A stretch of DNA of 64,000 nucleotides, taken from assembly GCA_964615335.1 (NCBI GenBank), contig CAZTMT010000002.1:62001-126000 (forward strand), in the 5' to 3' direction. Origin of the DNA: HR10 sp964615335 (GTDB taxonomy: Bacteria > Acidobacteriota > Blastocatellia > HR10). Below the pieces are notes generated by a model, which searched no databases, was not told the origin of the DNA, and worked only from the letters and a program-made list of their open reading frames with translations. How positions within the stretch are numbered: position 1 is the first letter of the stretch; every line of letters begins with the position of its first letter. This document shows, piece by piece, positions 1 to 7,970 of the stretch. The position numbers and the translations under genes are program-made.

Positions 1-367
1 CGAGGACGTAGGCGATGACCCGATACGGTGTATCCCCATCGCCTCTGACGTAGACTTTCCTTTCGGGCAGCTCGGCCAGATGGTGGCGCAACCGCTCGGG
101 CAGTTCGCGAGCCGCGATGGGAGTTGGTGTGGCGCGTCCTCCCGCGCTCAGATAGATATTGCCGTCTCTGTCGATGGTCAGAATCAGTGCCGCCGTCCCG
201 GTCTGCGTCTCCGCGGTCCGCGTGCGCGGCACATTCACGGGGATCCCCGTGTACAGAAGAGGAGCCGTGACCATGAAGATCACCAGCAGAACGAGCATGA
301 CGTCCACAAGGGGCGTCACGTTGATCTCTGAGAGCGAAGAATATCGGTCAGGATCGGTAAAGGCCAT
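1..367 (-). CDS. tolR: ExbD/TolR-family biopolymer transport protein (3' part outside window)
   Basis: The protein starts at the ATG at 367-365 and reads off the left edge, so only about 122 residues are visible. It begins with a short cytoplasmic stretch, then SEINVTPLVDVMLVLLVIFMV, the conserved single membrane segment of ExbD/TolR proteins with the proton-relay Asp (VDVMLVLL). A periplasmic domain follows. The family works with TolQ/ExbB as a proton-motive-force stator that energises outer-membrane processes. The start lies 20 bp inside the end of tolQ, so the two are translationally coupled. Tol and Exb cannot be separated without neighbours such as tolA/tolB or tonB, which would lie left of the window. 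Confidence 0.9.
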   Translation of the reverse strand, partial: MAFTDPDRYSSLSEINVTPLVDVMLVLLVIFMVTAPLLYTGIPVNVPRTRTAETQTGTAALILTIDRDGNIYLSAGGRATPTPIAARELPERLRHHLAELPERKVYVRGDGDTPYRVIAYVL

Positions 368-1022
368 AGTGGGCGGCACTCCGCAGGGCAGCTTCTGAGA
401 ATTCCAGCGCGAACTCCTCCATGAGCGTTCCGAGCGCGCGCAATCGGACGACGAAGTAGTTATAGGCCATGTAGGCCGGAATGGCGACGAAAAGACCCAC
501 GGCCGTGGCCACCAGGGCTTCGGCGATGCCTGGGGCGACGGCTTGAATCGAGGTCTGCGCTTGCGTGGAGAGGCCGTGGAAGGCGAGGATGATCCCGATG
601 ACGGTTCCAAAGAGTCCGATGAAGGGCGAAGAGGTTGCGATCGAAGCCAGTTCACCGATGCCCTTTTCGAGGGTGCGCATCTCGGAGAGGGTAGCTCGTC
701 TGAGCGTTCGCTCAAGGGCCACGAGATCGAGCGAGCGAGTGGCTTCGGCCTCGCGCAAGCTCTCCTGCCCGGCGTGGAAGATCGCGACCAGAGGGCTTGG
801 GCGATAGCGCTCGCTGATTTTGGAGATCTGGTTGAGATCGCTCATGGTGCGGAAAAGCTCGCGAAAGGCCTCCGATTGCCGAAAGATGCGGCGCAGCAGA
901 GTGTATTTTCTCAAAATGAGCGTCCAGGAGTAGATCGAAAGCAGAGCGAGCAGAGAGAGTACACCCTTGGCCGCCCAGGACGCACGCGCGACGAGCTCGT
1001 AGAAATCGAACGTTTCCGGCAT
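348..1022 (-). CDS. tolQ: MotA/TolQ/ExbB proton channel family protein
   Basis: This 224-residue protein has the normal length for TolQ. It has an N-terminal membrane helix (about residues 17-37, GVLSLLALLSIYSW) and two C-terminal helices. These include the conserved SSPFIGLFGTVIGIILAFHG block (about 130-150) and GIAEALVATAVGLFVAIPAYMAYN (about 165-190). It forms the proton channel of the Tol-Pal or Exb stator with the overlapping tolR. The start at 1022 is preceded by AAGGAG and by a near-consensus promoter, so tolQR looks like the beginning of a transcription unit running off the left edge. The TolQ versus ExbB assignment is by size and is not certain. Confidence 0.9.
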   Translation of the reverse strand: MPETFDFYELVARASWAAKGVLSLLALLSIYSWTLILRKYTLLRRIFRQSEAFRELFRTMSDLNQISKISERYRPSPLVAIFHAGQESLREAEATRSLDLVALERTLRRATLSEMRTLEKGIGELASIATSSPFIGLFGTVIGIILAFHGLSTQAQTSIQAVAPGIAEALVATAVGLFVAIPAYMAYNYFVVRLRALGTLMEEFALEFSEAALRSAAHYGLYRS

Positions 1023-1049
1023 CCGGATTCTCCTTGATGTGAGATGGAG

Positions 1050-1079
1050 ATTTTACCGAGCGTTTCTGGCCCATGTCAA
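1050..1079 (-). promoter_or_regulatory. Sigma-70-type promoter of tolQR
   Basis: On the minus strand, TTGACA (1079-1074) and TAAAAT (1055-1050) are separated by 18 bp. Transcription would start near 1043, leaving a leader of about 20 nt with AAGGAG before the tolQ ATG. The match is 6/6 and 5/6 to consensus. Confidence 0.75.
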
Positions 1080-1109
1080 CGGACTTCGTGGTTGAGCTTC
1101 GGAAAGAGG

Positions 1110-1139
1110 GTGACAGAGGCTGTCGGCTTATGCTACACT
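1110..1139 (+). promoter_or_regulatory. Putative recN promoter
   Basis: GTGACA (1110-1115) and TACACT (1134-1139) are separated by 18 bp. The likely start point falls at about 1146-1148, essentially on the recN ATG at 1148. If the promoter is right, recN mRNA has almost no leader. The same 18-bp spacing recurs at other promoters in this window. Confidence 0.5.
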
Positions 1140-1147
1140 TGGGGCCG

Positions 1148-2818
1148 ATGTTGAGGTTCCTGAAAATCGCCAATATTGCTGTTGTCGAGGATGTCGCGGT
1201 GGAGTTCGAGCCGGGGTTGAATCTCTTGACGGGGGAGACGGGTTCAGGGAAATCCATTCTTGTGGATTCTGTGGGTCTGCTTTTGGGGGAGAGGGCGGGA
1301 GCAGAGGTTCTGCGGTCGGGGCAGACGCGGGGCTACGTTGAGGGCATCTTTCGGATCGAGGAGCCTCCGGAGGCGCTTGTGGCTCTGTTTCGGGAGGCGG
1401 GGATTGAGATGGGGGAAGAGCTGATCGTGCGCAGGGAGATCGCGGCCGGCGGACGGGGGCGGATTTTCGTCAACGATCATGTGGTGACTCAGGCTTTTGT
1501 GCGGGCTGTCCGCCCCTATCTGGTGGACATCTACGGTCAGGGGGAAATGCCCGTGGAGCTTTCGGGGGGAGGACCGTTGCGGCTTTTGGAGAGCCTGGCG
1601 CGGGCCGAGGATGTGCGCCAGAGGGTGGAGATGCTGGCGCGAGAATATGAGCGAACACGGAGGGCTCTGGAAGAACTGGCGCGGGCCGAGGCCGAGCGGC
1701 TCCGGCTTTTGGACATCTATCAATTTCAGATTCAGGAGATCGAGCGGGTGCGTCCGGCTGTGGGAGAAGACGAAGAGCTTGGGCGGGAGCGGGCGCTTTT
1801 GGCGCATGCCGAGAAGCTCCTGCAATGGGCTCAAGAAGCGTATGAGGAGATCTCGGAGGCCGAGGATTCGGTGCTGCGCAAGCTGGCGCGCGCGTCTCGG
1901 AGGATGCAACAACTGCGGGAGCTGGATGGGCGTGTGGGGGGAGCCGGGGAGATGCTCGAGCGGGCGCGTCTTCTGCTTGAAGAGGTCGCCTACTTTCTGC
2001 GGGATTATCGGGACGGGATTCCCGCCTCACCGGAGAGGCTTCAGGAGATCGAGGCGAGACTGGCCGAGCTGGAACGGCTCAAGCGCAAATATGGGCCGAC
2101 GCTCGAAGAGGTCGTGCAGACCTGGACGCTTTTGAAGGCCAAGTACGCTGAGCTGTCCGAGGCGGATCTGAGGCGGGAGCACCTGGAGAGGCGGCTGAGC
2201 GAGTTGGCTGAAGCGTATCGGGAAGCAGCCTGTGAGTTGAGTCAGAAGCGGCGGCAGGCGGCGCGGGATCTGGAGCGAGCCATGGAGGCTGAGCTGCGGA
2301 TGTTAGCTTTTGAGCGGGGGCGGTTTCAGGTAGCCTTTCGTCCTGTGGAGGAGTTTCCGAGTCCGGAGGGGATGGAGCGAGCGGAGTTTCTGGTCGCGGT
2401 CAATGTAGGCGAGGAGCCGCGGCCTGTGATGAAGGCGGCTTCCGGGGGGGAGATCTCGCGGATCATGCTCGCGTTAAAGAGCGTCGTGGCGCGCCGGATG
2501 GGGCCGCGCACGCTGATCTTCGATGAGATTGACGTGGGGATTGGAGGGCGCGTGGCTGAGATCGTGGGGGAGAGGTTGCGGAAGCTCTCGCGGCGGTATC
2601 AGGTTCTCTGTGTGACGCATCAGCCGCAGATCGCGCGTTTTGCTCAGGCGCACTATCGTGTGGTGAAGGAGGTCGTCGGGGGGCGGACGCGGGTGCGTGT
2701 GGAGCGTCTGAGCGGGGCCGAGCGCGTGCAGGAGCTGGCGCGGATGCTCGGAGGGCGGGAGATCCCCGAGGTCGTGCGGCAGTATGCGGAGGAGCTGATT
2801 CGGGGGCGAGATCAATGA
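1148..2818 (+). CDS. recN: DNA repair protein RecN
   Basis: This SMC-like ATPase of 556 residues acts in double-strand-break repair. From the chosen ATG, the protein opens MLRFLKIANIAVVEDV, the usual RecN start, with Walker A GETGSGKS at residues 29-36. A long coiled-coil region rich in Glu, Arg and Leu fills the middle (about 170-390). The ABC signature SGGEISR lies near residue 432 and Walker B LIFDEIDVGIGG near 456. The frame is open 75 bp further upstream, but that extension has no RecN similarity and would overlap the promoter. There is no strong Shine-Dalgarno sequence before 1148, which fits a leaderless message. It is divergent from tolQ. Confidence 0.95.
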   Translation: MLRFLKIANIAVVEDVAVEFEPGLNLLTGETGSGKSILVDSVGLLLGERAGAEVLRSGQTRGYVEGIFRIEEPPEALVALFREAGIEMGEELIVRREIAAGGRGRIFVNDHVVTQAFVRAVRPYLVDIYGQGEMPVELSGGGPLRLLESLARAEDVRQRVEMLAREYERTRRALEELARAEAERLRLLDIYQFQIQEIERVRPAVGEDEELGRERALLAHAEKLLQWAQEAYEEISEAEDSVLRKLARASRRMQQLRELDGRVGGAGEMLERARLLLEEVAYFLRDYRDGIPASPERLQEIEARLAELERLKRKYGPTLEEVVQTWTLLKAKYAELSEADLRREHLERRLSELAEAYREAACELSQKRRQAARDLERAMEAELRMLAFERGRFQVAFRPVEEFPSPEGMERAEFLVAVNVGEEPRPVMKAASGGEISRIMLALKSVVARRMGPRTLIFDEIDVGIGGRVAEIVGERLRKLSRRYQVLCVTHQPQIARFAQAHYRVVKEVVGGRTRVRVERLSGAERVQELARMLGGREIPEVVRQYAEELIRGRDQ

Positions 2819-2849
2819 TGTTTTTGATTTTCAGATACTTAAACGTATT

Positions 2850-2863
2850 GTCGGCATGCCGAC
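2850..2863. repeat. 14-bp perfect palindrome over the miaB start
   Basis: GTCGGCATGCCGAC is a perfect inverted repeat containing the first possible ATG of miaB (2856) and ending one base before the preferred ATG (2865). It could fold in the mRNA across the initiation region or bind a dimeric protein. No function is known. Confidence 0.4.
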
Positions 2864-2864
2864 T

Positions 2865-4202
2865 ATGAGCAAGCGCTTCTTCATCGAAACTTTCGGATGT
2901 CAGATGAACGTCGAGGATTCGGAGAAGGCGGCGGCGCTTTTGCGGCGTCTGGGCTATCAGGGGGTGGATGATCCGCAGCAGGCCGAGCTGATTCTGCTCA
3001 ACACCTGCTCGGTGCGCGAGAAGCCCGAAGAGAAGGTCTACACCCGGGTCCGGCAGATTCGAAGCCGAAACCGGCGGGCGCTCATTGGAGTCATGGGGTG
3101 CGTGGCCCAGATGTACGGGCGGCGCTTTCTGGAACGAGTCCCCGGAGTGGATTTCGTCCTGGGGACTCAGGCTCTGGCGGATTTACCCGAGCTTCTGCAG
3201 CAGCTGCCCGAGCAGGGGCCTCTGGTTTGGACGCGGACGCCCAATCGTCCCGAGTTTCTGGAGATCTCTCCGGCCGAGCGGCGTCAGCGCCACGTTGCCT
3301 ATGTGACGATCATGGAGGGATGCGATAAGTTCTGCTCCTTCTGCGTCGTCCCCTTCACGCGGGGACGGGAGCGCAGCCGATCTCCGCGCAAGATCCTGGC
3401 CGAGCTGCGGGCTCTGGCTGAGGCCGGCTATCAGGAGGTGCACCTTCTGGGGCAGAACGTCAACAGCTATGGACTGGGCGAGAGGATCGAAGACGGAGAG
3501 CGCATGGGATTTGCCGATCTTCTGCGTTTTTTGGCCGAGCGCTCCGGAATCGCGCGCCTGAAGTTCACGACCTCGCATCCGAAGGATTTCACCCGGGAGA
3601 TCGTGCGGGCTCTTGAGGAGTTCCCGAACCTCTGCAATTGGGTCCATCTGCCGCCGCAGGCCGGATCAGATCGGATTCTGGCGCTCATGAATCGGGGATA
3701 TACGCGGGCTGAGTATCTGCAGCGGGTCGAGTGGATTCGTTCGGCGCGGCGGGAGATCGCGCTCACAGGAGATATTATCGTGGGCTTTCCCGGGGAGACC
3801 GAGCGCGACTTCTGGGAGACGCTGCAGCTCTGCGAAGAGGTGCAGTTTGACGGTCTCTACATCTTCAAGTATTCGCCTCGGCCCGGGACACCGGCGGCGC
3901 GTCTGGCCGATCAGGTGCCGGATCACGTGAAGACCGAGCGACTCATGATCCTGGAGCAAAAGCAGCGAGAGATTCAGTTGCGGAGATTGCAGAGATATGT
4001 CGGCCGCGTTGTTGAAGTTTTAGTTGAAGGGAAAAGCTCTAAGTCTGATATTCACTGGTCCGGTCATACGAGCAGCCATGTCGTCGTGAATTTCGAAGAT
4101 CCGCGGAGCGATATCGAGGGATCTCTCGTGAAGGTTGAAATCACTAAGGCACATCCACACAGTCTTTTCGGAATGAGCCTTGAGGCTCTTCCGTTACTTT
4201 AA
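2865..4202 (+). CDS. miaB: tRNA-2-methylthio-N6-dimethylallyladenosine synthase MiaB
   Basis: This radical-SAM methylthiotransferase modifies i6A37 of tRNA. The N-terminal MTTase domain has its three cluster Cys: FGCQMN near residue 12, NTCSVREKPEEK near 48 and GVMGCVAQ near 82. The radical-SAM motif CDKFCSFC (CxxxCxxC) is near residue 155. A C-terminal TRAM domain (about 375-440) supports MiaB. SHPKD and HLPPQAGS are typical of the family. Length (445) is normal. ATG 2865 (MSKRFF) is preferred because it matches family starts; ATG 2856 is an in-frame alternative. No clear ribosome-binding site precedes either. It lies 46 bp downstream of recN. Confidence 0.95.
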   Translation: MSKRFFIETFGCQMNVEDSEKAAALLRRLGYQGVDDPQQAELILLNTCSVREKPEEKVYTRVRQIRSRNRRALIGVMGCVAQMYGRRFLERVPGVDFVLGTQALADLPELLQQLPEQGPLVWTRTPNRPEFLEISPAERRQRHVAYVTIMEGCDKFCSFCVVPFTRGRERSRSPRKILAELRALAEAGYQEVHLLGQNVNSYGLGERIEDGERMGFADLLRFLAERSGIARLKFTTSHPKDFTREIVRALEEFPNLCNWVHLPPQAGSDRILALMNRGYTRAEYLQRVEWIRSARREIALTGDIIVGFPGETERDFWETLQLCEEVQFDGLYIFKYSPRPGTPAARLADQVPDHVKTERLMILEQKQREIQLRRLQRYVGRVVEVLVEGKSSKSDIHWSGHTSSHVVVNFEDPRSDIEGSLVKVEITKAHPHSLFGMSLEALPLL

Positions 4203-4214
4203 GAGGATCTCCCT

Positions 4215-4691
4215 ATGGAACGCGAAGTGAAGGTCCGCGGGCTCATCCTCGATCCGAGGAACAACTCACCGGTGGTCATCCTCAAGGACGTATCCTCGGA
4301 CGTGGTGCTTCCGATCTGGATTGGGGTCTTCGAGGCCAATGCCATCGCCATGGAGATCGAGAAGGCGGTAGCCCCGCGTCCGATGACGCACGATCTTCTG
4401 AAGAATGTCATCGCGCAGCTTGGGGCGACCGTGGAGCGGGTCATTATCACCGATCTCATCGAGAGCACCTTCTATGCGGTCATCGTCTTGCGGGTCAACG
4501 GGGAGCGCGTCATCGTGGATTCGCGCCCAAGCGATGCCATTGCGCTGGCGCTTCGGACCGACAGTCCGATCTTTGTCGCCGAGCATGTTCTGGAGAGTTC
4601 TCGCCATGTGATGTCTTCGGGCGAGAGTGAGGCGGCCGAAGAGGGCGAGTCGTGGCTGAGCGATCTGGAGGATGAATCCGACCGGATGTGA
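4215..4691 (+). CDS. Bifunctional nuclease (DUF151/BFN) domain protein
   Basis: The protein has 158 residues. The first 130 match the bifunctional nuclease domain (DUF151): MEREVKVRGLILDPRNNSPVVIL, LPIWIGVFEANAIAMEIE, RPMTHDLLKNV and SRPSDAIALALRTDSPIFVAE are the conserved blocks. The tail is short and acidic. The family is found near housekeeping genes in many bacteria; nuclease activity has been shown for only a few members. It begins 12 bp after miaB with AGAGGAT upstream, and its stop lies just before parA, so miaB, this gene, parA and parB probably form one transcript. Confidence 0.9.
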   Translation: MEREVKVRGLILDPRNNSPVVILKDVSSDVVLPIWIGVFEANAIAMEIEKAVAPRPMTHDLLKNVIAQLGATVERVIITDLIESTFYAVIVLRVNGERVIVDSRPSDAIALALRTDSPIFVAEHVLESSRHVMSSGESEAAEEGESWLSDLEDESDRM

Positions 4692-4701
4692 GGAGGCGGT
4701 T

Positions 4702-5487
4702 GTGGTCGCAGCCGGCAAGCCGGTTCGATCGGTCGTCATCGCGATCGCGAATCAGAAGGGCGGGGTGGGGAAGACGACCACCGCGATCAACCTCTCGGCG
4801 GGTCTGGCGCGTCGGGGCTATCGGGTGCTTCTGGTGGATCTGGACCCGCAGGCCAATAGCTCCCTCTCCTATCTGGATCTGCGCGAAGTCGACGTGTCGA
4901 TCTTCGATTGGCTCATGGATCGGTCAGTGACGGCCGAGCAAGTGATCCGTCCGACGTCGGTTTCGAATCTGGAGATTTTGCCTTCGCGGATCAATCTGGC
5001 CAAATTCGAGAGCCTTTTGATCGGGGAGTTCGACGCCCCCTATCGGGTGAAGGATCGGCTGGATCTGATCAAGGGAAGGTATCACTTTCTGATCCTGGAT
5101 ACTCCGCCCACACTTGGCCTGATCACGGTCAATGCTCTTGTGGCTGCCACGCATCTGATCATCCCGATTCAGTCGTCCTATTTTGCCCTGGAAGGGACCG
5201 ATGATCTTCTGGAGACGGTTCAGAAGATCAAGGCGCGGCCCAATCCGAACCTGCAGCTTCTGGGAGTAGTCGTGACGCTCTACGATCGGAGGACGGCGAT
5301 CTCTCGGGATTCTCTGGAACAGATCAAACAGGTCTTTGGGGAGCAGGTCTTTCGGACGATCATCTCGCGCTCGGTGCGCCTGGAGGAGAGTCCGGCGTAT
5401 CGGGAATCCATTTTCACCTTCGCGCCCCATTCAACGGCGGCGAGCGAATACGAACAACTCTGCGAGGAGGTGATCGAGCGTGTCTAA
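4702..5487 (+). CDS. parA: Chromosome partitioning ATPase ParA/Soj
   Basis: This P-loop ATPase moves the ParB-parS complex during chromosome segregation. The deviant Walker A NQKGGVGKTTTAINL lies near residues 17-31, Walker A' VDLDPQANSS near 48, and Walker B FLILDTPPTLG near 134. Length is about 261 residues, normal for Soj. The start is taken as GTG 4702 because AGGAGG (4691-4696) sits 5 nt upstream; an ATG at 4672 is in frame but would overlap the preceding gene by 20 bp and has no better ribosome-binding site. It overlaps parB by 8 bp. Confidence 0.93.
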   Translation: MVAAGKPVRSVVIAIANQKGGVGKTTTAINLSAGLARRGYRVLLVDLDPQANSSLSYLDLREVDVSIFDWLMDRSVTAEQVIRPTSVSNLEILPSRINLAKFESLLIGEFDAPYRVKDRLDLIKGRYHFLILDTPPTLGLITVNALVAATHLIIPIQSSYFALEGTDDLLETVQKIKARPNPNLQLLGVVVTLYDRRTAISRDSLEQIKQVFGEQVFRTIISRSVRLEESPAYRESIFTFAPHSTAASEYEQLCEEVIERV

Positions 5488-6292
5488 GCGAGGGCTTCCG
5501 GCTCATCTCCGACTGCGGCATGATCTGCATTTTGTCGAGCAGTTGGCTTCTCGGACCGGAGCGCCCATTGGGCGGATGATTCCCATTGATCGGCTCGAAC
5601 TGAATCCGGATCAGCCGCGCGTGGAGATCGGGGACTTGTCGGATCTGGTCGCCTCGATTCGGGAGAAGGGGATCTTGGAGCCGCTTCTGGTTCGCCCGCA
5701 GGGGGACGGGCGGTTTCTGATCATCAGCGGGGAGCGGCGATATCGGGCGGCCCTGATTGTGGGGTTGCGCGAGATCCCCTGTATCGAGATGGATGTGGAC
5801 GATCGGGCGGTGGCCGAGATCGCGCTCATTGAGAACTTGCAGCGCAAGGACCTGACGCCTTTTGAGGAGGCGCAAGGGTACAAACTGCTGGTCGAGCGGT
5901 TCGGCTACACGCATGAGGAGATCGCGCGCAAGCTGGGGAAATCGCGCTCCTCGGTGACCGAGACTCTGACATTGGCCGAGATGCCCGAGGAGATCCGGGA
6001 GCTATGTCGGCGCGCCGACATTCATGCCAAGTCGGTTCTCCTGCAGATCGCTCGTCTTCGGGATGTCTCTCAGATGCGGGCTCTCATTGAGCGGATCTCG
6101 CGCGAGGGGCTGCGCCGCGACGAGGTGCGGCAGGTCAAACGCGCCGCGCGCGCGCGCCCCAAGCCCTTTCTCTATCGCTATCGGACGGCCGAATTCCGTC
6201 TGGAGATCCGCTTCAAAAAAGCCGAGGTGACACGGGCTGAGCTGGCCGCCTGCTTGCGTCAGGTGGCCGAAGCTATCGAGAAGGAGTCCTAG
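5480..6292 (+). CDS. parB: Chromosome partitioning protein ParB/Spo0J
   Basis: This 270-residue CTPase clamp binds parS. The N-terminal ParB/sulfiredoxin-like nuclease fold carries IPIDRLELNPDQPR and the box II arginine patch GERRYRA (about residue 78). ENLQRKDLTPFEEAQGY (about 113) leads into a KorB-type helix-turn-helix with YTHEEIARKLGKSRSSVTETL (about 138-158). The C-terminal dimerisation domain is present. The start is GTG 5480, preceded by GGAGGTGATC, a near-perfect anti-Shine-Dalgarno match. Start and stop are coupled with parA. No parS sequence was found nearby. The gene converges with the unknown gene at 6289. Confidence 0.94.
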   Translation: MSKRGLPAHLRLRHDLHFVEQLASRTGAPIGRMIPIDRLELNPDQPRVEIGDLSDLVASIREKGILEPLLVRPQGDGRFLIISGERRYRAALIVGLREIPCIEMDVDDRAVAEIALIENLQRKDLTPFEEAQGYKLLVERFGYTHEEIARKLGKSRSSVTETLTLAEMPEEIRELCRRADIHAKSVLLQIARLRDVSQMRALIERISREGLRRDEVRQVKRAARARPKPFLYRYRTAEFRLEIRFKKAEVTRAELAACLRQVAEAIEKES

Positions 6293-6837
6293 GGCTTCCT
6301 CCGTTGGAGATGCTGCCTGTGCTTTTTCTGCAGCCAGCGGGCGAGCCGTTCCAGAGCGGGCAGAAAAGGGCGCATGAGCCGAGCGCGCAGGCCCTTGCGG
6401 GTCCGCGCATAAAGAGAGAGCTGGCGCTCGACGTAGCTTCGCACGGCCTGCTCGTACTGCTCCTTTCGGACACCGTGCGAGAGAGTCAGGCAGTAGTGCT
6501 GGGCGATCAGCGACAGAAGCGTCGCCGTCACATTGGCCTTCAGGGCCAGACGAGCCGAGAGACGCTTCCAGAGAGAGCTCTGTTCGGGAGCCAGAGGCCG
6601 CAACGCGATCTCCAGCCACGCCTGCGGGGAGCCGGGCATCTTCGGGTGGTAGAGTCCGGGAAGTTCCTGACGCTTGGCCAGATCCAGGCGCCTGTCAGAA
6701 ACGTAGTCAACAAGAACGAGCTTGCTCACCCCGCGCAGATGCTCGCGAGGGACGGTTTCCAAAACCTCCTGAATATGCGCCATCAGCTTCTGGTAGTTGA
6801 GCTTCACCGTCGCATGGTTTTCGATCTTCAGTCCCAT
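6289..6837 (-). CDS. Protein of unknown function
   Basis: This is a 182-residue soluble protein that I do not recognise. The first half is mixed alpha/beta in character (KLVLVDYVSDRRLDLAKRQ, then LPGLYHPKMPGS, near residues 40-70). The second half is helical and ends in a very basic tail rich in Arg, Lys and Gln (about 145-182). There is no signal peptide or membrane helix. It lies 3 bp downstream of lpxD and is probably co-transcribed with it. The G+C and codon use match the neighbours, so it is a genuine gene of the resident genome. Its stop overlaps that of parB tail to tail. Confidence 0.7.
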   Translation of the reverse strand: MGLKIENHATVKLNYQKLMAHIQEVLETVPREHLRGVSKLVLVDYVSDRRLDLAKRQELPGLYHPKMPGSPQAWLEIALRPLAPEQSSLWKRLSARLALKANVTATLLSLIAQHYCLTLSHGVRKEQYEQAVRSYVERQLSLYARTRKGLRARLMRPFLPALERLARWLQKKHRQHLQRRKP

Positions 6838-6840
6838 GGC

Positions 6841-7899
6841 TCACTCCGAACCGGTTCTCTGCAGCCGATCCAGTTGCTCCCTCATCTGACGGAGCATTCG
6901 GTACATCTCGGGCAAACGGGCGAAAAGAGCCGAAGCGCGGAGCCAGAGCTTGTTGTCTATGGCCGGGTATCCGGAGACGACCCGATGCGCCTCGACCGAA
7001 GAGGGGATTCCCGTCTGAGCCGTCGCGACGACATGGTCTCCGATGCGCAGGTGTCCGGCGACCCCGACCTGTCCGGCCAGCAACACATTTTGTCCGATCT
7101 CGGTGCTTCCGGCCAGCCCGACCTGAGCGCAGAGCAGGGAGTTCTGGCCCACCTTCGAGCCGTGGCCGATCTGAACCAGATTGTCGATCTTCACGTGAGA
7201 GCAGATGATCGTCTCGCCCAGTGTCGCGCGATCGATCGTCGTGTTGGCTCCGATCTCGACCCAGTCCTGAATGACCACTCGTCCCGTCTGAGGGATCTTG
7301 TACCACCGTCCCTCGGGGTCGCGCGCGTATCCGAAGCCGTCGGTTCCAATCCGCGCCCCGTTGTGAATGATGACGTGCCGTCCGATCTCCGTGTTCTCCC
7401 GGATCGTCACATGGGAGTGGATGACCGTATGGGCTCCGATGCGAACGTTCGGATAGATCACGCAGTGGGGATAGATGGTGACATGATCGGAGATCTCGCA
7501 TCCGGCGGCGATGACCGTATAGGCTCCGATGGAGACATCGGCTCCCAATCGGACGCTCGGATGGACGAGGGCCGTTGGGTGGATCCCCGGTTCCACAGGG
7601 GAGATGGTCTGAGATCGGGCGAAAAGCTCCAGGGCCTTGGCGAAGGCGAAGTAGGGGTTGGGCGTGCGCAAAAGGGCCAGAGGTCCCTCGGGGCGCTCCT
7701 CGGTGAGGACAAAATCCTCGGAGACGATCGCGGCCGAGGCGCGCGTCGTCTTCATGAGAGGGGTATATCGGGGGTTGGCCAGAAAGGTCAACTCTCCGGG
7801 CTGCGCCTCGGCAATCGGGGCGATGCCCGTGATCTCCAGATCCTCACCTTCGAGCCGCGCACCGATGTGGCGGGCGATTTCGGAAAGCCTCATTGTCAA
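6841..7899 (-). CDS. lpxD: UDP-3-O-acylglucosamine N-acyltransferase
   Basis: This is the third enzyme of lipid A synthesis: it transfers a 3-hydroxyacyl chain from ACP to the amino group of UDP-3-O-acylglucosamine. The 352-residue length is typical. An N-terminal uridine-binding domain (about 1-100) is followed by a left-handed beta-helix of hexapeptide repeats (I/V-G-x-x repeats, about 105-310). The active-site region GTDGFGYARD, IGANTTIDRATLG, and DNLVQIGHGSKVG with the catalytic His is intact. A helical C-terminus follows. It shows that the host makes lipid A, an outer-membrane marker. It is transcribed with the gene at 6289 from the promoter at 7927-7955. Confidence 0.95.
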   Translation of the reverse strand: MTMRLSEIARHIGARLEGEDLEITGIAPIAEAQPGELTFLANPRYTPLMKTTRASAAIVSEDFVLTEERPEGPLALLRTPNPYFAFAKALELFARSQTISPVEPGIHPTALVHPSVRLGADVSIGAYTVIAAGCEISDHVTIYPHCVIYPNVRIGAHTVIHSHVTIRENTEIGRHVIIHNGARIGTDGFGYARDPEGRWYKIPQTGRVVIQDWVEIGANTTIDRATLGETIICSHVKIDNLVQIGHGSKVGQNSLLCAQVGLAGSTEIGQNVLLAGQVGVAGHLRIGDHVVATAQTGIPSSVEAHRVVSGYPAIDNKLWLRASALFARLPEMYRMLRQMREQLDRLQRTGSE

Positions 7900-7926
7900 T
7901 CCGCTTGCTGGAATGTGAGAGCTACT

Positions 7927-7955
7927 AATCTAGTGAGATCCTCTCTCGGAGTCAA
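7927..7955 (-). promoter_or_regulatory. Putative lpxD promoter
   Basis: On the minus strand, TTGACT (7955-7950) and TAGATT (7932-7927) have a 17-bp spacer. The predicted start is about 7920, giving a leader of roughly 20 nt before the lpxD ATG at 7899. Confidence 0.55.
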
Positions 7956-7970
7956 GGGAGCCTCAGGGCC

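Noticed and set aside
5488..6300. parS site near parAB
   Set aside because: No TGTTTCACGTGAAACA-like sequence was seen in or near parAB, so none is reported.
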